A stretch of 64,000 bases of DNA, taken from Paramecium tetraurelia. Lineage: Eukaryota; Ciliophora; Oligohymenophorea; Peniculida; Parameciidae. Where the stretch lies: NCBI RefSeq assembly GCF_000165425.1, contig NW_001798984.1, forward strand, positions 126,539 through 190,538. Reading direction: 5' to 3'. The notes under the pieces are model-generated. The model saw only the letters and a list, made by a program, of their open reading frames with translations, made no database searches and was not told the origin of the DNA. Both the position numbers and the translations under genes were made by a program. The first letter of the stretch is position 1; every line of letters begins with the position of its first letter. Positions 1-12,219 of the stretch are shown here, in pieces.

Positions 1-2181
1 AATATGCTATCTTAAAACTCCCTTTTATAGTATTCTACTCTGAGAGATAGGAGGATCAGATTATCTTTGGATATGCAAAGCTAAGCAAGATTTATTGATG
101 GAATGAAAATTAGACATTCAATAATATAAGGAAATCATATATAAAAAGAGCAAAAGATTAAGGCATTAAATTGAACTAATAGGGGAATTAATATCTGAAT
201 TATATTTTGTATGGAAAAACAATCCATCTAATAAAAGTAAAAAAAATAGACAGAACAGAAACTGGAAATTTTTAGAAAGTCAAATCTAAATCACAAACGT
301 AATTATTACTAACTAAAAATAAAGGGAAGAATTTAGAAACTGAAATCACTAAAATTGGCTTAATTAAAAATATTTGATGGAGAATAATAATAATGCAGTC
401 AAACTTCTGAACAATCCATCAAAGAAGAATATTCTAATGATCAACTTTAATAGAAATTCTGATACAAGAATGTCATTGTAAATAGAAATTGAATAATTAG
501 AAAATATAAATACAAAATTTTATAATCAAGGAACTACCTCTCAAATTCAATAAAAGTAGATTCTATGTAAAGAATATTAATTTAATGATATATAAAATTA
601 AGTTGTAACATATAAAAGTAATTTAAATGATGTTCCTTAAATCTCACATATTGTCTTAACTTAGTAATCTGGGAAGCTATTGAAAATATTTACAGAAGAA
701 GAAGATATTGATTCAATAGAATCTTTGGACCTAAAGGAAATAGAAAAAATAGAAGTTATGAATCATGCTAAATCTTCTGATTTTATAGTATAGTTTTAAT
801 TAATTTATGATTATTGACAACGAGAAAAAATAGATTAGACAACTATTTGCTAATGATTAAAAGTATGTCCAAAATGAAAAAAAGATTCAAAATGATTTTA
901 TAGTTTAAATGCAAGTTGCCAAATATGATTAATAAACCAAAGACGATCCATTATTAATATAAGCAGGTTTCGTAATAAAATATATTCGAAGGTCTCACTT
1001 AATCAAAATAATCTGTCTTCATCATTTAAGGAAAATTGCAGAATGACAACAATATAAGGTCAATTACTTACTATATGATCTCCCAACTACAAAATAAAAA
1101 AAATTAGTAATCATTCCATAATATCATTTAGAGAATTTTTCATTATTTATCTCAATACAGAGTTGAAAACTTACTTGAACCTATCGAAATTTTACTCTGT
1201 CTTTAAAGAATTACCTTGTATCTGTTTTGAAAACCTACAGAGAATTATTATAATACATGGGAACTTTTTGATTAAATCATGGTTTTTATTTCAAAACAGC
1301 ATTTAAATCTAAATTTTGAAATAAAAGACCATTTAACTTGAAAAGTATTTTAATCCTTTAATTTTAGAGTTGCTTAATTGCTTAATTATCAGTATTTCAA
1401 TAAGAGTTAATTTGAAAAACTACCTTCATATTGCAAAGATTCCTCATATTATTAACTTTAGTAAGCTTTTACTGGAAATCAATAAAAGCTTGTTCAAGTA
1501 GACCAAAATTAACTTTACAATCTGGAATTGGGATAATACGAACTGACGAGCAAGGGAATACCATTCATTCTTGATCTCTGCATCACTAAATTATTATAAA
1601 AACCCTAAAACATTTAACTAGAAGGAATATTTAGGTTATGTTCTGCTTAAACTCACGATAAGGAGTTTGAAAATTATTTACTATAAAAATAGTATGAAGA
1701 ATTACTTGATTATGAGAATATAATAGTAATAGCCAATTTTATTAAAAGAGTTCTAGATAAATTAAGGTATTCAGTTGTTCCATATTAATATTATGATTAA
1801 CTAAATACAATACATCATTATTCCATTGAAGAAGGGTAGAAATTAATTCAGCAATTCCCAATTTTGAATAGGAATTTATTCACCTTAATAATATTAATTC
1901 TAGAGTAAGTGGCATCACATTCTGATGTTAATAAGATGAATGCTAGCAATTTGGCAATTGTTTTTGGTATTACCTTGTGTAGACCAAAAGAATATCAATA
2001 AGAGAATATTTAACAATAATATTAGAAGTATTATTATTAAACAATATTTAGAATAAAAATAGTAAATTAATTTATTTAATTCTTAATTGAAAATGCTTCC
2101 TAAATATTTCCAAACTAGAGAATAAATGACTTTATTCTTGAAACAGACATAGAATAAAAAGTGAAGCAGTATAAGGAATGA
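1..2181 (+). CDS. RhoGAP-domain protein, 5' end at or beyond window edge
   Basis: GTPase-activating protein for Rho-family GTPases, inferred from a C-terminal RhoGAP domain. At about 1545-2050 the frame reads GIPFILDLCITKLL, then LEGIFRLC (carrying the arginine finger) and later NKMNASNLAIVFGITLCRPK, the canonical RhoGAP blocks. The stop is TGA at 2179-2181. A 23-nt intron (GTATTTT...TTTTAG, 1345-1367) joins two frames perfectly just upstream. The N-terminal part is open in shifting frames with Lys/Gln/Glu-rich sequence; I could not place every intron there, and a BAR-type or coiled-coil region is only a guess. No convincing start Met was chosen, so the 5' end is treated as partial. GAP domain assignment is firm; the exon structure before about 1150 is not, and the first kilobase could hold a separate gene. 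Confidence 0.75.
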
Positions 2182-2670
2182 TATGATTATTTAATGTCCC
2201 CGTATGTCACTTATTTCGTATATATAAAAATTGTTTTTCTTAAAAAATTAGTTTATAAATTCAGTTTCTGATAAAATAATTAATTAAAATACATGTAAAT
2301 CAAATAAGTTATATTCATGTTAGTTCTATCTAGCGTTTAATGTGAAAGCATCATCACTTCAATAAGAAACTACACGAACGGGATAATTTAGTCTTAAGTG
2401 ACTTAATAAAATTTAATGGATTTTGCTCCTTATATATTACCTTTTGGAATAATGTTTATTTTATCATTTTAGTTGATAAAAATTTGCTTCAGAAGATAAA
2501 TGCAATATGATTTATTGCCTTAAAGTGAATAATAGGCTAATAAAAATCACCATAAAAAAATATAAATACCTATCAAACATAAAATATAACTGGTTCTAAT
2601 GAGATACTATTGTTAACTATTGAGATAATTGACTATTTGATTATATGGTTTTTAACTATTAATTATAAAT

Positions 2671-4805
2671 TCAAAATTAAAATATTTCTTCATTATTTGC
2701 ATAATCTTCTAAATCTTCAAATTCTTCACTTTGAGCATCTTAATTAAATGAATCATTTTCAAATGATACTTATTCTTCAAATTTATATTTTTGGTATTAT
2801 TGTTACTACATTGTAAAATAAGCATTACTTTTTATTAATTATGCTTCAATAAATTTGAAACAGTATTTGAACTATTGATTTCAAATGTTAAAGCACTGCA
2901 CCATGAATCCAAATTATCTTGGACCAATGAATCGTAACTCCTAATTATAATTAATCAATGATTTACTTTAAATTCATCCATGTTTGCTAGCTTAGAGAGT
3001 ATTTTTCCACTGATTAATTGTTGCCACCACAAGCAAATAAGTGATTATCATGAATAACCAATTTGTTTCTCAAATCCCTTCCTTCATTCATTTTACTCAA
3101 AGTTTTAACTACCTATTCTTTCACATCATATACTTATAAATCATATGAAAAACCTTGATTAGATCTTAAATGATTAAAATATGTAATACTTACCCTCCTC
3201 CCAAAATAAAGATCTTATTATCATCATAAGATATAGCAGCAGCATTACTAAACCCCTATTTGAATTTAACTTCCAAAACCTTCCATTGATTGTCTTTCAC
3301 AGAATACCTTTCAATTGTGTTCAATCTCTCTCTTCCATCAAAGCCTCCAAACACATAGATGAATTTATTTATGGCCGCTGCTGCTGCAAATGCACACTTT
3401 TATTTCTATAAAGGATCGATTATTTTCCATTCATCTGAAACTAAACTATACTTTTCACAGCATGACAACATCTGCTTAGCTGATCCATCATATCTAAATT
3501 TCAACAAATTATATTACCCTCCAATTGCATATACAAATCCATCAAGATAAACGCAAGCATGTTCTTTCCTTGGGAAGTACATATTTTTTAAGGCTTATGA
3601 TTAAAATCCTTTAGATGGCGATATTAACATCGTATTCCTGCTGACTCCTCCTCCTGTAATTATGATGTCACCACTTGGCAAACTAACTGCAGCAGCATAA
3701 TAATTGTATTCTAAAGTATTCTATTATGTATATTTAGTATACATTTGGCATTTGTTTGTATGTCCATTCATTATTTTCAATGTTATAAATTAATATTTTA
3801 TGCTTATCTCCAAAGAAACAGATTTATGGGTTAGATATATCCTTTTTGAACTATCCAAATTTTGAGATTTCATTAATTAACTTCAAATCAAAAACTAACT
3901 TGGGCAATTTCTTAATCTCACTAATCTTTAATTGCTTTTGTTATGCCACATCTCTATCGACTTATTCCTCTAAATCATCAATTTCCTTTATAAGATCATT
4001 GTTTTTCAGGGCCTTAACTCCTTCTATTCAATTATTTAATTATTTATACTTAGTTCTTCTTATTTCTAGTCTAATTTTGCTGTTAAACTTGCCATATTTG
4101 TCAACAAAGATTAATTAAAAGCTAATTCCTGATCTATCTATTCGCATTCAGTAGTAAATATTTTGAATAACTATTCCAACAATTCTTGTTTTCTAAGTTC
4201 GATCTTTTTTATCAATCTATCAAATTATTCATCTAATTGTTGCATCTGAAAGTATTTGATAAATACATTACCAGTTTCATATTTTCCAATTACAATTATT
4301 CTTTGCTATTATCAAATCCTTTTACCTACTTTTCCAAAATGTCAAATTGGAATTTTAGTTTTGATTTGATCTTTCCTAATCTATTTTATTATAAAGATAC
4401 TAGACTATATATTAATTCGATACCGGAATGTTCATATTTGAAAAACTTATGGCCATAATGATCTGCTATACATTCAGTACACATATTTGATTAATCATCT
4501 TCACAAAAAAATTATAATGGAAGTTTTGTATGTATTGGACACAAATCGAATTTTTTTCTAATTATTATGCTATTAATTTACTATACTTCCAAATGTCTGG
4601 AAGCCAAATCCATAGCCACATAATTTTTACTCAATAGATGTGGTTTCAAATGAGGTTCATGCTTTGTTCTACATAGTGGACATTCTATTCTCTTATTGAT
4701 ATTGTAGATTTATTCAAGACACACAGAACAGTAAGTATGACCACAAAGGAGATTTCTTGCCACCTTATTTTGGGCATACAAATCAAAACACATTGGGCAT
4801 TCCAT
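2671..4805 (-). CDS. TRIM-like RING / B-box / coiled-coil / Kelch-repeat protein
   Basis: Probable E3 ubiquitin ligase of TRIM-like architecture. The protein starts MECPMCFDLY and continues through CGHTYCSVC and IECPLCRTKH, a complete C3HC4 RING in the first ~60 residues. A B-box-like segment (NMCTECIADHYGHKF) follows, then a Lys/Glu/Gln-rich coiled coil interrupted by a 26-nt intron (GTAATG...TTTCAG). The C-terminal half carries Kelch repeats: IYVFGGFDGRERLNTIERY...W and AAAISYDDNKIFILGGG, with the usual double glycines and spaced Tyr/Trp. It ends in an acidic tail at TGA 2673-2671. RING plus Kelch suggests a substrate-recognising ubiquitin ligase; the substrate is unknown. The plus-strand ORFs here are antisense shadows. 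Internal introns in the Kelch region are only partly placed. Confidence 0.82.
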
Positions 4806-5278
4806 TTTTTATTTAAATTATTTATATTCTTCTAATAATTGTTGGTTTTCTTATAATTATCATAACTCATATGTTTCATTTACATTAATAATATATTTAA
4901 ATTCTAAAGGATATATATTTATAATAATAGTTAAATTTATACATTTTCCGTCAGATCAGATTTTTATAAATGTAAATTAATACTGCAGCTTACTGATAGT
5001 ATTCAAATATCTAAAGGTTATCCAAGGGGTGCATATTTACTAATTGTTGACTTAAGTAGATACACTGGATACTAGATATTTTAGGTAAATCCGAATGAAG
5101 ATTTTAAGATTTTATTGCTAAATTAAATTAGCATCGCATGAATGATAAAATCAAAATCAGAGGCAGGTCAGAAGATGGCTTTCCATTAGGAATCAAGTCT
5201 ATTAAGTCATTTCATTAAATAGAGTTAAATCTAGAATGATTTAAATAAATAGAGTATACATATTTTATTAAAATTAAC
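4806..5278. other. Gene-less stretch between divergent genes
   Basis: 473 bp between the divergent RING/Kelch and kinase genes. It is very AT-rich and should hold both promoters. A short open stretch on the plus strand (about 4995-5145, reading SIQISKGYPRGAYLLIVDLS) looks slightly coding-like but has no good start and ends at a TGA. I cannot tell an unrecognised small exon from chance openness, so no gene is called. Confidence 0.4.
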
Positions 5279-6847
5279 ATGTAGTTTGAATCCAATGCAT
5301 AGGTTCTAAATGGTTATATTTTTAACAATAATAATCCGATCGGATCAGGACTAAATTCAATTGTAAATAATTAATTCAAAAAGGTGTTTAAAGCAAAACA
5401 GAAGGACACAAACAAATGTGTAGCACTGAAATTATTGAAGAAGTACACTCGTGATAATAGTATTTCTCAAGAAATGATAGCTAAACTTTACTAAGAGGAA
5501 GTCAAAGTCTTGTAGTTATGCAATCAGTTGAAAATCAATAATATAGTTCGTCTTTTTTCACATTTTGAGAATTGCAATGAGTATGTGTTAGTATTGGAAT
5601 TATGTGAATGTAAATATTTGTTTAGAAATAGAATCTTTAATGGAATATCTGTAATAAAAATCGCATATTAATGAAGAAGAAGCTTTAGATATTTTTAGTC
5701 AAATCTACAGGGGACTTTCTTAGTATTAAAGTAAATTTATTAACTTAGTTTATAAAATTAAAAATATTATCATCGAGATATTAAACCCTCAAATATAATG
5801 TTTAAGGACAGAGAAATCAAAATAATTGATTTTGGTTTTTGTAAACAAAATATAGGTGTTGATAATCTTAAGCAACACACAAGATGTGGAACGTTTGGAT
5901 ATGAAGCTCCTGAAGTAAAATTTGGGGTCTATGATCCTGAGAAATCAGATATTTATTCTCTAGGCGTTGTGTATTATGAGATCCTTTATGGCTTATAGAA
6001 TTTTCATTCTAAGAGGGAATTTACTTATCCCCAAGAAAAATAGGTGAGTGAAACAACCAAAACTTTTGTTGATATGATGATTTAAGAAGAGGCTGGAAAT
6101 CGAATTTCTTGGCCATAAATTGGATAAATCTTAGAAGCAATTAAAAATACATATAATATTGAATTTCATTAAAAATATTAATTAGATGAGAATTTGAAGG
6201 AGAAATATTTTATTTTAAAAAAACTACTTTAAGATTTAAAAAAAATAAGAAAGCAAATAAAAGATTTTCCGTCCGAAAACTTAGAGCTTTTGTTAATAAA
6301 AAAGTTGATTTTTGATTTTGAATCTACGAAATTAGAATTTTAGAGATAGAAAATCGAATTAGAAAAATAATTAAAAATATTGTAAAATAGACATGACGTT
6401 GATATTTTAGAATTATAAATATTGCAAAATCATTCATTAAGAACAAAATTAAATAAATTGATATCTGATTTAGAAAGTGAAAGATATATATCATTAAATG
6501 AAAATAAGTATGAATGATAATTATTTGATAGAGAAGTAAAACTTAAATTATGCAATGACTACTTCAAAAAGCATTATTATCATCTAAATGAAGAGCTTTT
6601 CAATGAATAATCCGAAAATTTCCAATCAAATTTAGAAAAGGGAATGAATGAATTTTTGTCAATACTCTAGAAGCCTGAGTTTAACACATCTGAAAATTCT
6701 TTGTAGATGAAACTGTTGAGAATAAATATCTTCATAATTAAATATTCAGATAATTCTTTTGTAAAAAGTCATTATAATTTAGTAACAAATTAAAGATCAT
6801 TTATACTAAAATAAGTTAATAACAAACAAAGAACTTAATATGGTTGA
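5279..6847 (+). CDS. Ser/Thr protein kinase, ULK-like, with C-terminal extension
   Basis: Protein kinase. With four introns (21, 22, 26 and 24 nt) the spliced length is exactly 492 codons. The glycine loop reads IGSGLNSIVFKAK once the first intron is removed, followed by the ATP-binding lysine in CVALKLLKKY, catalytic YYHRDIKPSN, IIDFGFCKQ, the activation segment with CGTFGYEAPEVK, and the SDIYSLGVVYYEILYG block. DFGF and the short N-lobe resemble the ULK/Atg1-like kinases that are numerous in Paramecium. After the kinase domain come ~220 residues rich in Lys/Glu/Gln, probably coiled coil, serving localisation or dimerisation (inference). The first intron is a multiple of three with no in-frame TGA, so its retention would insert seven residues into the glycine loop instead of terminating translation. 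Kinase call firm, subfamily tentative. Confidence 0.88.
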
Positions 6848-6984
6848 TATTTTAGATGGTATAACAAATGAAAGTATTGCTTGTAAATTCGAATAATGCC
6901 TTGAAAAATTTAGATTTTGATAGATAAATCTTATTCAATTTATTAATTAATGAATAATTATATCATAAAATATTAAAAATAACA

Positions 6985-7581
6985 ATGATGATTATATAAA
7001 ACAATTAAAATGATGGGGTTCATTCAAATTAAGCTGATGGATTTGATTCATTTTATTTTTTCTCCTCATCTTCATCTTAGTTGGGTTATTCACATTCATT
7101 CTCCTTAGAATTCATTTCTTTTTATAATTCAGAAAGCACCATAGATGACCTGAATTATTGTGGATTGCCTTATGAAGTTAATCTAAATTCATTATAAATA
7201 AAACTTAGCAGGTGGTGTTTCAACAGATTGTAGTTCTCTTGCATCGACACTTGGCTCTAATTAATCTTAATAATTTTAAATTTTCTTAAAATCGTTTCTC
7301 TCTGTAAAGTACTTCAAAGGGAAGCTTTTTTCAATTTTTTCAATGTTCTACAAATGTATATATATATAAGGATTATACAGCATGATGAAGATAATTCAGA
7401 TGATTTTGAAATAGATAAAAAGCAAAGGATACAAATCCTGTCGAAACAAAAGTCAATGATTATTGAATAAGTGTAAAAAAGATAATTAAAACAATTGGGT
7501 AGTATTGATTTTTTAATTACATTGGAAAAATTAAAAATAAACTTTATCCATTTGGTGCATTCAAACATCTAAAAATATTGA
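6985..7581 (+). CDS. Hypothetical protein, 198 aa
   Basis: Single open frame from ATG (two tandem Met codons) to TGA, with no intron needed. The N-terminal half is unusual: a Phe/Ser cluster (FDSFYFFSSSSSQLGYSHSF) and a hydrophobic stretch around residues 95-115. The C-terminal half is charged and clearly protein-like (HDEDNSDDFEIDKKQRIQIL...). No domain is recognised. The last ~60 codons have good coding composition; the first half could include unspliced or non-coding sequence, so the start is uncertain. It lies between a kinase and a convergent membrane-protein gene. The minus-strand ORF over the same DNA is a shadow. Confidence 0.5.
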
Positions 7582-7644
7582 AATTAGTTTTACTCTTAGA
7601 AGACACAAAAAATATAATAATTCCATAATCCGTATGCTTTAATT

Positions 7645-8113
7645 TCATAAAATGGAGAGTAAATAGACGATAATGCCCATTAAAGCAAAACACAAACCAG
7701 CTAAGCAAATTAAATAAATACTAACTTAAGTGAGACTTCCAATTGCAAGAATCAAAATAATGAAAATGACTGTGGAATACTTAGCTTCTATTTCTTCAAA
7801 TTTGCTATACACACATATAATAGCAAGTAATAAATCAATTGTATAATCTATCGTAAACTTAAATGGGTATATATATACAATGAACAAATTGTGAAAAGAA
7901 TATTCTCTAAATTTAAAAGGGTATTGTTTATTCTGGTGAATTGCTGAATAAATAAAAGGCTGAATTGCTCAAGAGATCAATAAAACCAAATAACCAAGAA
8001 ATTCCAATTACAAGCTTAGTTCCAAATAATAACTATAGCCACCACTTTCTAAGAAACTATTCCAAATTGGCCTTTGCTAATTAATTACTACTGTCTTATT
8101 ATTCTGAATTCAT
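7645..8113 (-). CDS. Small multi-pass membrane protein, rhomboid-like fold
   Basis: Spliced length is exactly 146 codons with one 31-nt intron (GTATAT...GATAG). The protein starts MNSEQQDSSNQLAKANLEQF, then has four or so hydrophobic segments. Features reminiscent of rhomboid-like/UBAC2-type membrane proteins are the FFSQFVHYYTIDLLLAI segment followed by a glutamate in YSKFEEIEAKYST at the start of the next helix. No catalytic Ser-His dyad is visible, so if it is rhomboid-related it is an inactive pseudoprotease. Probable location is an internal membrane such as the ER (inference). The membrane-protein call is solid; the rhomboid relationship is a weak pattern match. Confidence 0.6.
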
Positions 8114-8456
8114 ATACTTATAAAAATAATATAAAATGTATAAAGTCTTGTTGTTAAAAAAAATGCACAAATAAATCACTGTTTGAATAAAATAACAAAA
8201 TTGATGAGATATGAGAGTTGCTTAAAAATAAGAAGAATAGTATTTTCAAAGTATATTTTTGAGTTTATATATTTATACTTGTTCTTTACGAGTTGAGTTG
8301 ATAATTTGAAAATTTTGATGTAATTGCTTGGGTCTGTTTGCATTTATTTTTGAATTGTTAATCTTTAACTTTTGCTAAGCTTATTAAAAATTTATTTATG
8401 CTATCTAGATTGTGTGCATAGAAATTTACTACATAAATTCAAGGAGTTCCGATAAA

Positions 8457-10131
8457 ATGTATTTATTTGATCATAATGATATAGTGTTGGAAGCAATGAA
8501 GTTTGACATCTCAAAAGTGTCAGAGGAACGATACAAAAATATAAGAACTCTTACTTGTTATCTATAGGATCGATTACATGACAGTTAATTGATGGACTTT
8601 GTTAGAGATGTTGAGTTAATAAAAGATAAAGTATTAATGTTTTTTAATTATTACTAGGTGCATACTAACACTTTACAATTGAAATCTAGTATTTTCAGAC
8701 TTTTTAATCAGTGTATTATTATAATGTTATTGCAGATCAAGTGTTAGATCTTGTACCTTTGGCCTTGAGAATCGACTTGTAAGAATTGCAACCAGAGCAT
8801 TTTTATGATGATTTTGACAGAATTGAAACAGAGATCAAAAGTGAATACAATTGTTTTGTTCAGAATAGAGCAAGTCTGTTCCAACCATAGAATAAAAGTC
8901 TAACTGATTTTATTCAATTTAAACGTAAATACCATAGATTGAGAATCGAAGAAGATGAAAGAGTACCTGCTTTCACATAAATAATGGACGATGGTTTGAT
9001 AAACACTTTATTGCCAAAATAAGAATTGGAGTCATACGATACAAACAGCAAAGAGGTTGTTATGAATCAATTGATATTGGCCAGAAATTCTAGATTGATG
9101 AACAAACAAATCAAGTAGAATAATGAGAGTGAACTCAGAACTCCTTTGTAATTAAGATAGGTTGAAAGTGTTGAAGAAATTAAGGAAACCAATTAAGTTT
9201 GCTTATATAATTTACCATACATATTGGATGAGAAATTTAAATAGGAGTGCAAAGAGTACTTTGAGTCAAGATTTGGTGAAATAGAATCTATCGAGTATTT
9301 TGAGTATTCTAACTTCAAAAAGCAAATTGATCAAATGACAACCATTAATAATCAAAATGAGAACAAAGATTTCTATTAAAGCTTGGATCAATTGAGTTCT
9401 ACAAAGAAACTATTGGAGAGAGTAAAAGTAAATAAGAATAAGAAATTATATAAATCATATGCAGTGATCAACTTCAAAAACAAAGAATCTAAATTAAATG
9501 CCCTTTATTAAGACTTGAGAATATTTGGCATTAAATTTAAGGACTTATAATTAAGAATTGATGATGCAGACCATAAAAAACTCCTTTATATCAATAATTT
9601 ATCAAAATTTTCTATTGTCAAATATTTGGTTGAATTCCTGAACATGCATTTGGGTATTCAATTTGAACCACTTGATGAAAGAATACAATTATAGAATAAT
9701 ATTGTATGTTTAATCTTAAAAGACTTTAAAGAAACCCAATTAGCCTTTAATAAGTTGAACGATTTAACATTTTCAGTATATTTATTAACTATTAATAGAG
9801 ATTTAAAATGAATGTATTTCACTATCCTGACGGTTTGAAGTACATGGGTAATAGAATAGCAGAGCACTTCAATAGTAATATAGCTCTTCTGATTTTGGAG
9901 TAGAACTTATCTAAATTGCGATTTGAAATGGATGAAAACTGGAAGGACGTTAAATTTGAAACTGAATCAAGAGATATAGTTACTAAAGAGCCTTAATACC
10001 CTATTAGTTAAGAAATCCATTCAACAGATATGCAATAATGTATAATCGAAATGATTGAGGATTCTTATCAAGAGGAGGAATTTCAATTAGAGCTCTTTGG
10101 CTTGGTTTGGGATGAAGAAGCTCAATACTGA
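8457..10131 (+). CDS. RNA-binding protein with two RRM-like domains, 533 aa
   Basis: Three introns (27, 23 and 23 nt) give exactly 534 codons including stop. The first is a multiple of three without a TGA. In the second half VCLYNLPYILDEKF looks like an RRM beta-1/RNP2, and KSYAVINFKNKESKLNALY like RNP1 plus helix 2, separated by a long Lys/Gln insert. A second repeat begins KKLLYINNLSKFSIVKYL and runs to VCLILKDFKETQLAFNKL. The N-terminal ~150 residues (MYLFDHNDIVLEAMKFDI) are unfamiliar. The C-terminus is acidic. Likely role is in RNA metabolism. I call RRM from the spacing of the hydrophobic strand motifs, which are divergent; gene structure is firm. Confidence 0.7.
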
Positions 10132-10381
10132 TTATAATTTATTAACAAGAATTTTTGTTTATAAGTTTTTTAAAATTAAATGAAAAAATGATTCCAATAT
10201 ATATCTAAATCTATCAATATAACATACAAACCTAGAATGAGAAACAGCATAATTTTTCAGAAAAATTGAATGAATGTATATAATGGTTAAATTTTTACAT
10301 AAAATTCTATCACAATTGAAATTCTACTTAATAAATAAATTATTTTCTTTCACAAATATTAAATGAATAATAAAATAAGGG

Positions 10382-10816
10382 ATGTTTGAAAATGAGATTG
10401 GGAGTGAATAATAAGCATTTAGGCTTGAAATAAGTGAATTAATATAGGAATATTTCTATGGTGAAATAAAGTCAGTGTCAAAATCAAATCAAATCGTCAA
10501 TTATACATCAAATAGTTCTATTAAAATAACTGGATTATTTAAAATAATTTGATTGAGTGTATTTTAACTTTGAATATTAAATGTGTACATTAATTGACTA
10601 GAAATATAGAACAGCCACTTCTACTTAAAAAACGAAGCCAAAAAATATAATTCATTTGATACTCACATGAATTATCTTAAATAAATATCATTTTTGAGAT
10701 TCATTTTAGACTTAGTAGAACCTTAAGCGGAAAATATTAATTGTAATCTCAATATTTATATTACTATATTATAATTAATATATCCTTATACTGATTAAGA
10801 GATATAAAATCTATGA
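10382..10816 (+). CDS. Hypothetical protein, 131 aa
   Basis: Starts MFENEIGSEQQAFRLEIS. Two short introns (GTCAAT...AAATAG, 20 nt, and GTGTAC...GACTAG, 19 nt) restore a continuous frame of exactly 132 codons ending EIQNL. Composition after splicing is protein-like, with a segment FLRFILDLVEPQAENINC that could be helical. No family recognised. It converges on the chromodomain gene, leaving only ~80 bp between stops. The fact that two intron-like segments together rescue the frame supports a real gene, but there is no homology evidence. Confidence 0.5.
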
Positions 10817-10895
10817 ATTTTATATTAACTTATCAGATATATAAATCAATTATCTATTATGCTAATATATTTAGTTTTGATATGAAATAATTAAT

Positions 10896-11862
10896 TCATT
10901 GAATCATCACACTAAATGCAGCCAAATAATCTAATAACAAAGTTGAATAATTTTGTTGAAGTGTTTGAAGATCTGCAAATAAGATTTCTTATTCATCGCT
11001 TTGACATTTGAACCATAATTCATTTTAAATCTAATGGTGAGAAAGGATAAATTCAAATGGAACTTTCTGATTGAAAACTCTATGCTTGAATTATTGATTA
11101 CGATAGATATTCTACTATGTTGAAAATCCTTCAGTTTATGAATACTCGGATATCAATTTTATAGGTTAAGATTGTTCTTATTTATCATTCACTTCTGTAA
11201 ATTTAAGCATATTGACTTCTTTCTCTTTTTGTCTTTATTCAAAAATGATTTCATTTAAATAGTCCTTTTCTACTTTGTATTTGCTTTTATAAGTGTTAAT
11301 TTTGATTGGATTAAACTGTTATTATCTAATATGCATCATTCTATTGAAATCAAGAGTTTGCGACACTTTCTGTACTTTAAACCTATTAAGATCCTTAGAT
11401 TCACTTTATTTAATAGGTTTGAAACTCACACTGACAATTTAAACATCCGGATCATCATCATTGATCTAGAAGGTTTCTTTTTTCTAAACAATTTCATCAG
11501 TGTCTAACTCAATGTTTATAATTTCTGCTTCTTTTATTAGTACTTGAGTGAATCTATTTCTAATATGTACTCTTATGGGTTCATCTGGTTTCTTTGGTTA
11601 TTTTGCTTTCTCTACTTTTTTTGCTATCAATTTGTAATAATTTTTATATGCCAAATATCTTTCGAATCGACTATTGAAGTATATAAAGACATGTTTACCC
11701 GATCAAAAGTAAGGAAGCAGCGCTGAAACTAGAAATGGGTTCCCAAGTATGATGCTTTTTATCATAGCCAAGCCACTTGACCGCATAATCCACCTCATTT
11801 CCTTTATCCAATCTCTTTCCGAAGACATATTCTACTTCATAGTGCTCTTCGTTATTGTCCAT
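10896..11862 (-). CDS. Chromodomain plus chromo-shadow-like protein (HP1-like), 312 aa
   Basis: One 28-nt intron (11671-11698) gives exactly 313 codons. Residues ~8-50 form a chromodomain: HYEVEYVFGKRLDKGNEVDY, then AVKWLGYDKKHHTWEPISSF, with the aromatic cage Tyr, Trp and Tyr/His positions and the typical WEP. Such domains bind methylated lysine in histone H3 tails. A Lys/Glu-rich linker of ~190 residues follows. The C-terminal ~60 residues (ELWFKCQSDEQEILFADLQ...LLLDYLAAF) have the pattern of a chromo-shadow dimerisation domain. The order chromo-linker-shadow is that of HP1. In ciliates such proteins organise heterochromatin and take part in programmed DNA elimination (family knowledge; for this copy an inference). 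Chromodomain firm, shadow domain likely. Confidence 0.88.
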
Positions 11863-12219
11863 ATTTAATAATTAAGTAAATATTTAGGATGGTGATGATT
11901 ATCAAATTTTAGCATACATTATAAATAACATAAAAAAAGGTATGATTATATTTTTAACAATTATAAAATTGACGTTAAACCTTTTATTTGCTTTTTATTT
12001 GGAATTTAAATAACTATATTAATTACTATTGGCTTATTCTTAACTCTTGTTTGTTTGGAATTCATTTCCTTATTCTTTGTATTCTGCACTCTTTTTAAAG
12101 AACATAGTAAAAAGGAGACCTAATTTTTGGTCATCCTTTTGTAATATCTAAAACCAAGACAGATCATTGAACTGAATTAGTATTCATAATATTAAAACAA
12201 AAAAAAAATGTGTTATAAT
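11863..12219. other. Intergenic stretch with a weak short ORF
   Basis: 357 bp between two minus-strand genes (Rab upstream, chromodomain downstream), so it holds the Rab 3' end and the chromodomain promoter. A 67-codon minus-strand ORF (12105 to 11902, MFFKKSAEYKEQGNEFQTNK) is open, but another frame over the same bases is open too. Composition alone does not separate it from chance, so I do not call a gene. Confidence 0.35.
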
